From Zizania palustris (lineage: Eukaryota; Streptophyta; Magnoliopsida; Poales; Poaceae), in contig JAAALK010000285.1 of assembly GCA_019279435.1 (NCBI GenBank), forward strand, positions 69,498,074-69,562,073: a stretch of 64,000 bases of DNA, read 5' to 3'. The notes under the pieces were generated by a model. It did no database searches, was not told where the DNA came from, and saw nothing but the letters and a program-made list of their open reading frames with translations. How positions within the stretch are numbered: the first letter of the stretch is position 1; each line of letters begins with the position of its first letter. The translations under genes and the position numbers were made by a program. Positions 35,801 through 45,284 of this stretch are shown one piece after another.

Positions 35801-36580
35801 CGAACAATCACTCCGAGCGCAGAGGGCTCCATCATCTTCGACGACGCGAGACTTTTGACCCCTTCTGAAGGCGTAACTACTGCTTGGCGAGCCTTCCAAA
35901 CTTCGTGGAGAGCCGAAGGTCGATCTGCGATCAAGGCTTGGATTGATGAAGGCCAACGCCAAAAGCAAGTTCGGAGTCAAGCTTCGAGCAGTCAGCCTCC
36001 TCCGAACCCGCAGGTTTAGGATTATTTAGGATTTTTTGATTATGTAAAGCTGATGCTTGTAAATATTTATCAATGAAAGTCTTGTTTGTCATATTTTTAG
36101 GCTTTGCCTCTTATGGAAGATATCGAAGTGTTAGAGCTTAACAGCGAACTTCGCTCACTGTGGAACACCTTCGAACTTCTAAAGAGTTATAAACGTCCTC
36201 GATTCCTTATCCCTCGAGATGACTCCGGTGTTATTGCGCCCGAAGTAATCAAAGACGTATTGTCTTATATTAAAGAGGAAGATAAAGAGATTGACGCAAA
36301 CACCTCGTCTTCTGAAGACACTAATTGGTCCGAAGACGAAGGTGAAGCCCAAAATAAAAGATCTGAAGATCTTAGAAGCTGGGAGAGAAGCCCCGAGCGG
36401 CTTCGAACTTGGGCCGAGCTTCAACAAGAGCAGAAGGATTTTAGAGCTTCGAAGGGGAGGAAGAGAGTTAAACGTAAAGTTCTTAGAACTTCCGATGTTG
36501 GAACTAGTCGTTCCACCCCTAGCTCTCGGGACCGAAGAGGTCTCCGATTCCTTCTTGGTATAGATACCATTTTTTCATAA
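32845..36580 (+). CDS. antisense accessory gene of Gypsy-2 (putative gypsy-type transposon protein)
   Basis: Six exons, 32845-33790, 33860-34195, 34265-34618, 34687-35114, 35189-36013 and 36101-36580, join through GT-AG introns of 68-87 bp. They form one open frame of 3369 bases (1122 residues). The first exon has an alanine-rich start (MVKTKGSAPPSALARQQ). A block follows (VVVFEAFFEAGLGLPAVDFL, LPQLSPNAVARLAIFEWALR, WYTDWVLRWFY) matching the plant family annotated as putative gypsy type transposon (Transposase_28). Next come a lysine-rich linker, an acidic serine/proline-rich stretch and a long coiled coil (exon 5, LREENETLQRN onward). The tail (exon 6) is charged and ends ...DTIFS. Its role is unknown. 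Antisense extra ORFs between pol and the 3' LTR are known in Tat-lineage elements. The intact frame over five introns argues for recent function. Exon joins are inferred, not proven. Confidence 0.8.
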
Positions 36581-36950
36581 TGTAATTTGTAAACACATTT
36601 GTTTTAATAATGAATGCCGATTTAAAATTGTCTCCATATTTACTAGCCCCTCTTTGGGTATAAGCAACTTCGAACTGTATTCAAAGATGGTTATGCGCAA
36701 AGAAAAAACTTCGGAGTACAATTTTTTGGGGGTTCGGAGCCCCTCTGTCATTTAAAGATCTTTTGAAATCTTATGAAATGTCTTCGACTTTTTGTAGTCA
36801 GAAGAATGGTAACTTGGTACCTTTGTTTGCTTTACGAAAGAAATCAATTGAGATAACTTCCAGGACACTTTAGTGTCTTAAGAAATTTGTCACTTTGGAC
36901 TTATATGAACAGACATTCGAAGCTCATGGCTTAAATGCTGTTTTGCTTTA

Positions 36951-37255
36951 GCCACCTTCGGCTCTTTTTTGCAGAAGTCTACCAGCCGGAGCTTGGACTT
37001 TGCAGAATTTGGCCACCTTCGGCTCTTTTTTGCAGAAGTCTACCAGCCGGAGCTTGGACTTCGCAGAATTTGGCCACCTTCGGCTCTTTTTTGCAGAAGT
37101 CTACCAGCCGGAGCTTGGACTTCGCAGAATTTGGCCACCTTCGGCTCTTTTTACGGATGTCTGCAAGCTGCAGCTTGGACTCCGCATATTTTGGCCACCT
37201 TCGGCTCTTTTTACGGAAGTCTACCAGCCGAAGCTTGGACTCCGTAGAATGTGGT
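36951..37255 (+). repeat. 61-bp tandem repeat array in Gypsy-2
   Basis: The word GCCACCTTCGGCTC recurs at 36951, 37012, 37073, 37134 and 37194, a period of 60-61 bp over about five copies. The first four are nearly identical and the last ones are diverged. Each unit also holds GTCTACCAGCCGGAGCTTGGACT. The array sits between the 3' end of the antisense gene and the 3' end of pol. Overlapping plus-strand ORFs of 92-156 codons here are translations of the repeat, not genes. Confidence 0.9.
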
Positions 37256-37505
37256 ATTGGCTCTTTTACGGATGCCTACAAGGTATCAGCTTGGGCTCCG
37301 GATGGATTTCAGCCACCACACCGGAGGCTTCGACTTTATGGGTACGAAGTCCGGAAATACAGCCCAGCTTGATGACACTTCCCTCTCGATCGACTTCCGT
37401 CCCAGCGCGTCCGCTCGGGAAACTAGGAGTGTCAAGGGGAAGGCAAACATCAGGGTGTATGCTTTATTAATTTAGAGGTGATTACAAGCGAATTACAAGG
37501 AGCCC

Positions 37506-40500
37506 TTATGCGAAGTATCGCTTTAGGTGCTCCGCATGCCAAGTATGTGCTAACTCTTCACCTTCTAAATTAGCTAATTTAAATGAACCAGGACGTCCTG
37601 AGCGGACAATTAGATATGGACCTTCCCATTTATTGCCTAACTTCCCTGGTGCTATAATGCTTCGTAGAACAAGATGACCCGGCCTTAACTCGCTGAGCTT
37701 AACCTTCGGGTCATACCAAGTCTTCGTCTGCTGGTGATATTTTGATAAATTAGCTACAGCTCGAAGTCTTGTTTCTTCTGACAAATCTAACGAAGCTTGT
37801 CTTTCTTCTTCGATGTCTGGTTCGGTGCTGCGAAATGATCCCCCTTTTAGCTCCGTTGGAGTCATTGCTTCATCTCCGAATAGTAGTCTGAACGGAGTAA
37901 AACCTGTGGACCTTGTTTGCGTAGTCCGAATGGACCACAGAATCTTCGGAAGCTCTTCGGTCCACAGTCCCTTTGATAATCCTACTATTCTTCGATTTAG
38001 CCCTGATAAAATATTTCCATTGGCTCGCTCAACGGCTCCATTTGACTGAGGATGTCTCACTGCAGCAAAACATAGTTGAATGCCTAGGTCTTCGCAAAAT
38101 TTCCTGAAGGGTTCTGCGTCGAACTGTGTTCCATTATCAACTGTGAGATATCTAGGCACTCCGAACCGGCAAATAATGTTCTTCCAGAAGAATTTCTGTA
38201 CATTATTCGAAGTGATAGCTGTTAAGGGCTCTGCTTCCACCCACTTAGAAAAATATTCAATGGCTACCACTGCGAACTTCAGATTTCCCTTTGCTAACGG
38301 AAAGGGACCAATTAGATCCATACCCCATCTGGCCATAGGCCATACCGGAGCAATGACTTGAAGAGCTGTTGGTGGGCGATGACTCCGTCGACCCATCCAC
38401 TGGCACCCTTGACAAGTGCGGACCAAGCTCTCCGCATCAGCTGTTATTGTGGGCCAATAAAGCCCTTGGCGAAGTGTTTTTCCTGCCAGGGCTCTAGGGG
38501 CTAAATGACTTCCACAAAGGCCTTCGTGAATTTCTCGAAGAATTTCTTGGCCTTCGGCTTGAGATATACATCGGAGTAGAGGGGAACATACTCCGGCCTT
38601 GTATAATATACCGTTGATTAACTGATAGTTTCTTGCTCTGAGCTTTAATCTTGACAATTGGGGCTCTTCGGGCAAATTTGTTCCTCCTTGCAAGAGTTCT
38701 ATGATCGAATCTTTCCAATCTGCACTAGGAATGCAGAGAATCTCAGCAGAAGCAACTTGTGGCACCGAAGGTACATTGAGCTCCTCATAGAAAGCTTCGT
38801 CAGGCACATCTACAGCTCCGGCAGCAGCCTTCGCTAAAATGTCCGCTTGCACGTTTTCAGCTCTTGGTATACTCCGAATGGAAATACCCTTGAAATGTGC
38901 TTCGATCTTGCGAATTTCTTCCAAGTACTTTGCAAGCTGTGGATGTCGGACTTGAAAACTTTTGTCTACGTGCCCTGCTACTATCTGAGAATCTGTTTTT
39001 ATAATTATCCTTGTAGCCCCTAGAGCACGTGCTTTCCGGAGTCCCAATAAAATTCCTTCGTACTCCGCTATATTATTGGTAGACTTAAAGTTGAGTCTTG
39101 CGGAGTACATTGCTCTTTGTCCTGACGGTGAAATCAATATTGCCCCAATGCCTGCTCCGGATGCTTGGAAAGCCCTATCGGAGTAAATAGTCCAAACTCC
39201 ATCATCTGATTTCTTTGGAGTCAACTTCGCAGGTGGAGTCCACTCTGCTACAAAGTCTGCTAGGACTTGAGATTTGATAGCTGTCCTTGCCAGGAAAGAT
39301 ATGCCGAAGGGTGCTAGTTCTACTGCCCACTTTCCAATCCTTCCAGTGGAATCTTTGCTTCGGAGCATATCTCCTAAAGGATACGAAGTTTGTACAATTA
39401 CATTATGAGCCAAAAAATAATGTCTTAACTTCCTCAAAGCCATTATCAGAGCATAAACGAACTTCTCAAGTTCGGAGTATCTTGTCTTCGCTCCTGACAA
39501 TGCTTCGGACACAAAATAGACAGGATTTTGGACCAACTTCCCATTGATATCTGCTTCTCTAACAAGGACTGCGCTGACAGCTGAGCCTGTAGCTGCAAGA
39601 TACAGAAGTAGGGTTTCGTCCGCAATAGGCACCGTAAGTGTAGCAAGATTGCTGAGATAATCTTTAATATCTTCGAAGCTTTTCTGACACTCCGGTGTCC
39701 ATGCAAAATCTTCGGACCCTTTCAAAGCTTTAAATATTGGCAAACTCCTCTCCACAGACCTTGATAAAAACCTGCTAAGTGCAGCCAGACGTCCAGTCAG
39801 CTTTTGCACTTGCTTTAAATTCTCCGGAGGAGCCATCTTCTGCAGCGCAGTTATTTGAGTAGGGCTAGCTTCAATTCCCCTGCTTGAAACTAAGTACCCT
39901 AACAACTTTCCAGCCTTAGCTCCGAATATACATTTTTCGGGGTTAAGACGGATCCCACATGCCCGAAGGCTATTGAATGTTTCTGCTAAGTCTAGGCTAT
40001 GTTGGTGCTTTAAAGCACTCTTTATTACAATGTCATCCATATAGGCCTCCACATTGCGGCCTAATTGATGACCTAGAGCCTTAGCAACTAATCTTGAAAA
40101 AGTAGCCCCGGCATTTCTTAGGCCGAAGGGCATTCTTACATAGCAGAAGACTCCCGAAGGAGTTACAAAGCTCGTCTTGATTTCATCTTCGCGCTTCAAC
40201 CATATTTGATGATAACCAGAATACGCGTCGAGGAAGCTTAGTAACTCCGAACCTGCAGTGGAGTCAACTAGTTGATCAATTCGGGGCATGGGGTAGGGGT
40301 CACGTGGGCACGCTTTATTCAAAGATGTGAAATCAATGCACATGCGCCACTTTCCGGAGGACTTCTTCCTGACGAAGACTGGGTTGGCTAACCATTCTGT
40401 ATGGGCCACTTCTCTGATAATCCCAGCCTTCAACAGTTTTTCAACTTTGTCCTTAGCTAGAGCAGCTCTCTCTGCGGACATCTTCCGGAGCCCTTGTCGA

Positions 40501-40940
40501 ACAGGCCGGGCCTTCGGGTTTACAAGCAAACTGTGCTCAATAATATCCCGATCGACTCCGGTGATATCTTCGTCAGACCAAGCGAAGACATCCAAATTTT
40601 CTTCTACGACCTTTTCCAAGGAAGTTGCAACTTCAGGAGGTAAATCTTTACCAAATTGAAATGTGTATTCTTTACCATCTTTGACAATGACCTTCGTTGC
40701 AATCTCTCCTTCGGGACTTGGTCTTGGAAATGACTTCTTCGAAGCTTCGGAGGAGGCTGAAAAAATTTCTTCATCATTTTGAACACTGTTTACTTGCCTC
40801 GGATCAAGAGGAGGACCGTGACCATATTCTGCCCTCCGAGCCATGGCTTGATCTCCGAAGATTGTCAGGACTCCTGATTGTGTGGGCATCTTCATGCACA
40901 AGTAGTTGTGATGCGCCACAGCTCCGAACTGATTCAACAT
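37506..40940 (-). CDS. Gypsy-2 pol: reverse transcriptase, RNase H, second RNase H, integrase
   Basis: An open frame of 1144 codons. The reverse transcriptase spans about residues 130-360: WRMCIDFTSLNKACP, the catalytic D in FLDAYSGYH, MPFGLRNAGATF and YMDD at 300-303. A first RNase H-like domain follows (about 430-540, starting LLLYLAATGSAVSAVLVRE). A second, archaeal-type domain has YSDRAFQASGAGIGAIL, NIAEYEGILLGL, TDSQIVAGH and ADILAKAA. The arginine after the first aspartate is unusual, since family members normally have glycine. Integrase has an HHCC zinc finger ending CQGCQW, and the triad D in GMDLIGPF, D in TVDNGTQF and E in NGAVERANG. The C-terminus ends HTWHAEHLKRYFA. It lacks its own start in context and would be made as part of a polyprotein. 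Confidence 0.92.
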   Translation of the reverse strand: MLNQFGAVAHHNYLCMKMPTQSGVLTIFGDQAMARRAEYGHGPPLDPRQVNSVQNDEEIFSASSEASKKSFPRPSPEGEIATKVIVKDGKEYTFQFGKDLPPEVATSLEKVVEENLDVFAWSDEDITGVDRDIIEHSLLVNPKARPVRQGLRKMSAERAALAKDKVEKLLKAGIIREVAHTEWLANPVFVRKKSSGKWRMCIDFTSLNKACPRDPYPMPRIDQLVDSTAGSELLSFLDAYSGYHQIWLKREDEIKTSFVTPSGVFCYVRMPFGLRNAGATFSRLVAKALGHQLGRNVEAYMDDIVIKSALKHQHSLDLAETFNSLRACGIRLNPEKCIFGAKAGKLLGYLVSSRGIEASPTQITALQKMAPPENLKQVQKLTGRLAALSRFLSRSVERSLPIFKALKGSEDFAWTPECQKSFEDIKDYLSNLATLTVPIADETLLLYLAATGSAVSAVLVREADINGKLVQNPVYFVSEALSGAKTRYSELEKFVYALIMALRKLRHYFLAHNVIVQTSYPLGDMLRSKDSTGRIGKWAVELAPFGISFLARTAIKSQVLADFVAEWTPPAKLTPKKSDDGVWTIYSDRAFQASGAGIGAILISPSGQRAMYSARLNFKSTNNIAEYEGILLGLRKARALGATRIIIKTDSQIVAGHVDKSFQVRHPQLAKYLEEIRKIEAHFKGISIRSIPRAENVQADILAKAAAGAVDVPDEAFYEELNVPSVPQVASAEILCIPSADWKDSIIELLQGGTNLPEEPQLSRLKLRARNYQLINGILYKAGVCSPLLRCISQAEGQEILREIHEGLCGSHLAPRALAGKTLRQGLYWPTITADAESLVRTCQGCQWMGRRSHRPPTALQVIAPVWPMARWGMDLIGPFPLAKGNLKFAVVAIEYFSKWVEAEPLTAITSNNVQKFFWKNIICRFGVPRYLTVDNGTQFDAEPFRKFCEDLGIQLCFAAVRHPQSNGAVERANGNILSGLNRRIVGLSKGLWTEELPKILWSIRTTQTRSTGFTPFRLLFGDEAMTPTELKGGSFRSTEPDIEEERQASLDLSEETRLRAVANLSKYHQQTKTWYDPKVKLSELRPGHLVLRSIIAPGKLGNKWEGPYLIVRSGRPGSFKLANLEGEELAHTWHAEHLKRYFA

Positions 40941-41708
40941 GCCTCATCCGAAGATGACATTATAAGCATACGGGGCATCTACCACATCAAAGATAACTTC
41001 TTCAGTTCGGGCTAGTAAACCTTCTCCGAAGGTTACTTCCAGGCCTATCTGGCCAAGTGCATCAAGCGGAGGTCCTGCGAAGCCTTGCAGAGGACGAGCC
41101 GCTGGGAGGAGATGCTTCCGGGAAATGCATAACTGATCGAAGGCTTGTACAAATATGATATCTGCCGAGCTACCTCCGTCAATTAGCACCCTTCGGACTT
41201 CAGTCCCTGCAATATCAGCAGTGATAACCAATGGATCTGCATGCGGGAACTTAATACCAGCTGCATCCTCCACAGAGAAAGATATTGGAACATGAGACCA
41301 CTCCGGCATTGCAGCTGCAGATGACGAAGTCCCAATATGGCCTACTTCCCGAACGTACTCTCTTCGCTGTCTCTTGGACATGCTTCCGAGGGTACCTCCT
41401 CCGGAGATAGGGAGAACTACTCTCTTTCCTCTATCTTGCCCTTCTTCTTGCTTCGGAGGTGGCATAACATTGGCCACCGGAGGGTGCCTTGCAGCATCAA
41501 AATTTTCTATCCGCGCCACAGCCTGGACCGGCTCTGGGCGCACTGCTGCTGCTGGACTTCGGTCGGTACTACCTCGACCCGAAGTTCTCTCCAAGTATTC
41601 TCCCCGAAGGGTAAGAATAGCCTTGCAAGTGTCAGTTGCATGGCTTCGATTCTCTCCATGAATACAGCAAAAAAGGGTCTGGCCTTTGCCAGCCGTTTTC
41701 CCTGGCGG
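40941..41708 (-). CDS. Gypsy-2 zinc-knuckle-like segment and aspartic protease region
   Basis: This is the same frame as gag and pol, lying between two stops: a TAG at 41709-41711 and a TGA at 40941-40943. It opens with an RPPGKTAGKGQ linker and a knuckle-like FCCIHGENRSHATDTC, then ILTLRGEYLERTSGRG. The retropepsin-like fold follows: DPLVITADIAG, VRRVLIDGGSSADIIF (catalytic D in the position of the usual DTG/DSG, here DGGSSAD) and ending AYNVIFG. It would cut the polyprotein. No separate start codon is convincing, so production requires reading through the first stop or an active related copy. Confidence 0.8.
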
Positions 41709-41711
41709 CCT

Positions 41712-42902
41712 CTAGCCGCTGGACTTGTTCCCCGCAGATTGTGGAGCTCTTGGTGCAAACTTCTGTGGGGGTGCAATGTTTAAGACTTCAGAGCGAGGGA
41801 GCTTTTGCCCTCTTCTTCTATCATGTTGCACTTCGAAGACTGGTTCTTGCGGCTGTGCCGAAGTCTTCACCTCTGCTTTAACTTCTGTCAATACTGTCGA
41901 AGTAGCAGTAGTCCTCCGAAGCCAACCTTCTTCTGACTTCGAGTACTCCTCGAAGTACGACATCAGCTGTGATACTGTGGTGATGCTCTTCCGATGCAGT
42001 TTATCCAGAAGGCCTTTATGACTGACGCCTTCCCGAGCCGCATCAACCACTGAGGATGTAGACAGCCCCCGGATTTGCGACTTCGTGTGAGCGAAGCACT
42101 TGAAGTACTGTCTCAATGTTTCTCCGGGGAGCTGCTTCACTTGGAAAAGGCTCCCTGTTGACATGGGGGGCACGAAGGTGCCCTGAAAGTTACTTATGAA
42201 CTTCCTCTTCAACTGTGACCAGGAAATGATTGATCCTGGCTTTAAAGACCAGAACCATCTCAACGCCACTCCTTGAAGAGCTAATGGGAAGCACTTCGCC
42301 ATAGTCTCTCTGTCTCCGCCGCTAGCCTCGATCGCTAGGGCATAAGAACGTGCAAACTCACTGGGATCTTCGTCTCCGGCATACTTGCAAAGCTTCGAAG
42401 TTTTGAACTTCGGATTGAAGCGAACCTTCTGAAGCTCAGGATGCAACGGAGATTCATTGTCGTAAGAGGCGTTCTCCGGGGCTTCGGGATAATCAAGATC
42501 GTCGTCTTCGGGCACTTCGGGGATAGCTGGGGTGGCTTGAGAGCGAAGTCTGTTCGCAGCCTCTTGTCGCCACCTCGCTACCTCGGCTTGAAGATTGGCC
42601 ATTTGAGTGGCCATATCTCCAAGGCTATCTTCATCTCCTCCGGAAGGACCTTCCGGGTCTTGAGAACTGGTGTGATCAGTTCGAATCGGAATGGAGGGTG
42701 GCGGAGTGGCTCCGGGCGGTCGGAGTATGGAAGGGGTTGGCGGAGAGGTTTCGTATCCTCGAGGGATAGAAGCCCCTTGCGGAGTTTGAGGTGGAGGGAT
42801 AGTCGAAGACCCTCCGACTTCGACTGTGTCGAAGGGTATCTCTCCGGAGATCCGAGAGGACCTCCGAGTGGGATTGCGAGGTGCGCTCCGCTTAGGAGGC
42901 AT
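41712..42902 (-). CDS. Gypsy-2 gag
   Basis: The ATG at 42900-42902 lies about 40 bp inside the primer-binding site and opens 396 codons (MPPKRSAPRNPTRRSSRIS). The N-terminal third is low-complexity and proline-rich. The capsid-like retrotransposon gag domain follows at about residues 180-320: LCKYAGDEDPSEFARSYALA, GVALRWFWSLKPGSIISWSQ, FISNFQGTF, QYFKCFAHTKSQIRGL and QLMSYFEEY. It ends at a TAG after AGNKSSG, in frame with the protease segment. The knuckle lies beyond that stop. Gag assembles the particle and packages RNA. Confidence 0.88.
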   Translation of the reverse strand: MPPKRSAPRNPTRRSSRISGEIPFDTVEVGGSSTIPPPQTPQGASIPRGYETSPPTPSILRPPGATPPPSIPIRTDHTSSQDPEGPSGGDEDSLGDMATQMANLQAEVARWRQEAANRLRSQATPAIPEVPEDDDLDYPEAPENASYDNESPLHPELQKVRFNPKFKTSKLCKYAGDEDPSEFARSYALAIEASGGDRETMAKCFPLALQGVALRWFWSLKPGSIISWSQLKRKFISNFQGTFVPPMSTGSLFQVKQLPGETLRQYFKCFAHTKSQIRGLSTSSVVDAAREGVSHKGLLDKLHRKSITTVSQLMSYFEEYSKSEEGWLRRTTATSTVLTEVKAEVKTSAQPQEPVFEVQHDRRRGQKLPRSEVLNIAPPQKFAPRAPQSAGNKSSG

Positions 42903-42944
42903 GATGTAAGAAGTTGGTAGAGAACGAAGTTTTTTGGACTAGGT

Positions 42945-42962
42945 TCCCCACGGACGGCGCCA
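42945..42962 (-). promoter_or_regulatory. primer-binding site of Gypsy-2
   Basis: On the minus strand, TGGCGCCGTCCGTGGGGA begins two bases after the end of the 5' LTR. The type resembles sites assigned to tRNA-Asp in Athila/Tat elements; the exact tRNA is inferred. Confidence 0.8.
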
Positions 42963-42964
42963 AC

Positions 42965-43459
42965 TGTTGGCGTAAAAGATTACGCTAACAGGTTTCTGTG
43001 GAAAAGAAACTAACAAATGAAGTGTTTATGAAGCAAACTGTTCTAAGCCTCCGAAAGGATAATAGCTTAGAATAGTTCGAAAGTGTGTATTGAATCACTT
43101 GTAATCGGTCCCTATTACAGGGTGAAATGGGGGGTATTTATAGGCTTAAACATTAAGGAAAAGACCTATTTACCCCTCTATTACAACCGACATTAAGGAA
43201 ACTATTCAGTTTCCTTAATAGGGCTAAAATAGTAAAAGACTAATCTAATAAGATAGAAGATAAGTCTTCCATCTTAGCTGGCAGAAAAGACCCAGAAGGG
43301 CTTTGGTTCGAAGGCATACTTCGAACCAGTGTCTGTCTTCGGGCTTCGAACCAGGTTCTGGGCATCTTCGAAGATTGTCTTCGGACAATCTTCGAACTGG
43401 TTGGCTGTCTTCATGTTGCTTTGGCAATAACCCCGAAGATGAGATATTTCCCCCCAACA
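42965..43459 (-). repeat. 5' LTR of Gypsy-2 (495 bp)
   Basis: Near-identical to 31882-32375. It holds the promoter for gag-pol transcription leftwards (TATA-like sequence near 43135-43142 on the element strand). The target duplication atggg follows at 43460-43464. Confidence 0.95.
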
Positions 43460-43464
43460 ATGGG

Positions 43465-43581
43465 TACTTAAACCCATCATTAATAAGTCAAAGTACACTG
43501 AATCCAGTACTAAAACAGAATGCTGCAAAGTACTGGAGTGCGGGTCAAAAAAAGTTTCAAAGGAAGATTTTCAATAAAGAC
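43465..43581 (+). pseudogene. CACTA second gene, short segment between two insertions
   Basis: 117 bases between Gypsy-2 and the solo LTR continue the CACTA frame with YLNPSLISQSTLN and AAKYWSAGQKKFQ. These match the region just ahead of the Ulp1-like catalytic core. The piece confirms that both gypsy insertions hit the same gene within about 120 bp. Confidence 0.7.
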
Positions 43582-44076
43582 TGTTGGGGGAAAATATCTC
43601 ATCTTCGGGGTTATTGCCGAAACAACATAGAGGCAGACAGCGGATTCGAAGGTTCCCAGACGTTCATCTTCGAAGATACTCGAAGTCAAGTTCGAAGTAC
43701 GAAGATAGGCATTGGTTCGGAGTACACCTTCGAACTAATGCTTTTCAAGATCTTTTCTGCCAGCTAAGATGGAAGACTTATCTTCTTTCTCATTAGATTA
43801 GTCTTTTACCATTTTAGCCCTATTAAGGGAGCCGAATAGTTTCCACTATGTCGGTTGTAATAGAGGGGTAAATAGGTCTTTTCCTTAATATCTAGGCCTA
43901 TAAATACCCCCCATTTCACCCTGTAATAGGGACCGAATACAAGTTATTCAATACACACATTCGAACTATTCTAAGTTATTATCCTTTCGGAGGTTTAGAA
44001 CAGTTCTCTTCACAAACACTTCGTTTGTTAGTTTCTATTCTACAGAAACCTGTTAGCGTAATCTTTTACGCCAACA
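43582..44076 (+). repeat. solo Tat-like gypsy LTR with aagac target duplication
   Basis: It runs from TGTTGGGGGAAAATATCTC to TCTTTTACGCCAACA, 495 bp, in the orientation opposite to Gypsy-2. The duplication aagac lies at 43577-43581 and 44077-44081. It is clearly the same LTR family as Gypsy-2 but distinguishable from it at many sites, so it is an independent, older insertion reduced to one LTR. Confidence 0.94.
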
Positions 44077-44935
44077 AAGACCAAGATGCACTTAAGAAGA
44101 ATAAAAAGAATTGTGACGCGTTGTATATTGCGTGGTGCATGTTTCAATGGACGGATAGAGAAATGATAAGCGGGACATATAACTTTAAGTATACCCACTA
44201 TCCACTTAATCACGCTTTATCGATTATGAAACTAACATAATCACATATTACTTCTTTCGATAGTGATCATTGGATTGCACTTCTGATATACCCGAAGAAC
44301 TCTAGGGTTTGGGTGCTCGACTCTCTCGACAAACCTAGAAAATAATATCAAGATATAATAAATGTTCTTCAGAGTGCATATAAATATTACGTGGAAAAGT
44401 TACATGGCCCACATGATCCACAAAGGCCGAAAGAAATGCATATCAGAACCAGTAAGATTATATTTTGAAATTTCTTAATTCAAATAATAAAGCCAAACTA
44501 TATATCGTTCTAACTTTGTCTATTTTGAAGTATCACAAACAACTTCCTGGTTCGGTGCATTGCAAGTATTACACTTGTAATTTTATAAGCAATGACTTAG
44601 GAAAATATGGGCGGACAGTATCTGAGGATACTAAAGAATTAAATTGATTTATTGTATGTTAATCTAATATAACCCGCAACATATGTACTTATATGTTACA
44701 TATGCAAACGTCAGGTCCATCAACCATTGCCGGGAAGAGCTAACTCTCTGATGCAAAAATATATGGAATCGTATCAAGGATGTGCTACTTCACGATGCAT
44801 GAAATTATTCATTAGCATAGAATACTCCTCGATCCTAAGGGTGAAGTGGCCAAGCATCTAACTATGAGACGTTGGGACGGAAAACCTAAAAGGCTTGAAC
44901 AACAAATTTCCAAGAATTTTGAAGCTTAGAAGCAA
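44077..44935 (+). pseudogene. CACTA second gene: Ulp1-like protease C-terminal part
   Basis: After the solo LTR the frame continues with DALKKNKKNCDALYIAWCMF. A stop near 44238 is followed by SDHWIALLIYPKNSRVWVLDSL, which contains the histidine and aspartate of the C48 (Ulp1/SENP) peptidase core, and then NVLQSAYKYYVEK. The catalytic cysteine expected further on is not clearly recognisable. Sequence after 44460 is AT-rich and broken, with possible intron remnants, ending in a KRLEQQISKNFEA-like tail. CACTA and some Mutator-like elements of plants carry such protease-like genes of unknown use. Confidence 0.7.
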
Positions 44936-45284
44936 AAAGAAGATGCGCAAGATAAGAGTTGTCCTTCCGAGAAGAAACATTAAACAAAATGAGCATGTAT
45001 TTATGAACAATTGTTAATTTTGAAGTTTTGATAGATGTAAACTTTGTAAACTTGATGTGTGATGAAATGTAAACTTTGTAAATTTGTAAATTTATGAGAT
45101 GGATTGTTGTTGTGTTGATGTTGTGTTGCTGCTGTGGATGGTTGTGGGAGTTGATAATTTTTGTGGTTGTGTTGTTGCTGTGGATGTGGATGGCTGTGTG
45201 AAGCTGTATATTTCTGTGTTTTTGTTTGTGGGACTGTGTGGATTAAGGTTTATAACATTCTGTGTAATGGGGAAAACACAATAG

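Larger units (their letters stand above)
31882..43459 (-). mobile_element. Gypsy-2: full-length Tat-like Ty3/gypsy element
   Basis: It is 11578 bp long, bounded by LTRs 42965-43459 (5') and 31882-32375 (3') with a perfect 5-bp target duplication atggg (31877-31881 and 43460-43464). In minus-strand order it carries a primer-binding site, gag, protease, reverse transcriptase, RNase H, a second RNase H-like domain and integrase. A tandem-repeat spacer follows, then a gene on the opposite strand, a purine tract and the 3' LTR. Integrase after RNase H defines gypsy. Two RNase H-like domains plus an antisense extra gene between pol and the 3' LTR point to the Tat/Grande branch. LTR divergence is well under 1 percent. 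Confidence 0.95.

Noticed and set aside
36951..37255. CRISPR-like array
   Set aside because: Repeats are contiguous without unique spacers and lie in a plant retrotransposon.
36935..37470. Overlapping plus-strand ORFs of 92-156 codons with repeated peptides
   Set aside because: They are direct translations of the 61-bp tandem repeat in all frames, without start context or a family match.
37813..40957. Plus-strand ORFs of 78-110 codons opposite Gypsy-2 pol
   Set aside because: They are antisense shadows of conserved pol domains with no introns or homology. They are unlike the separate antisense gene at 32845-36580.
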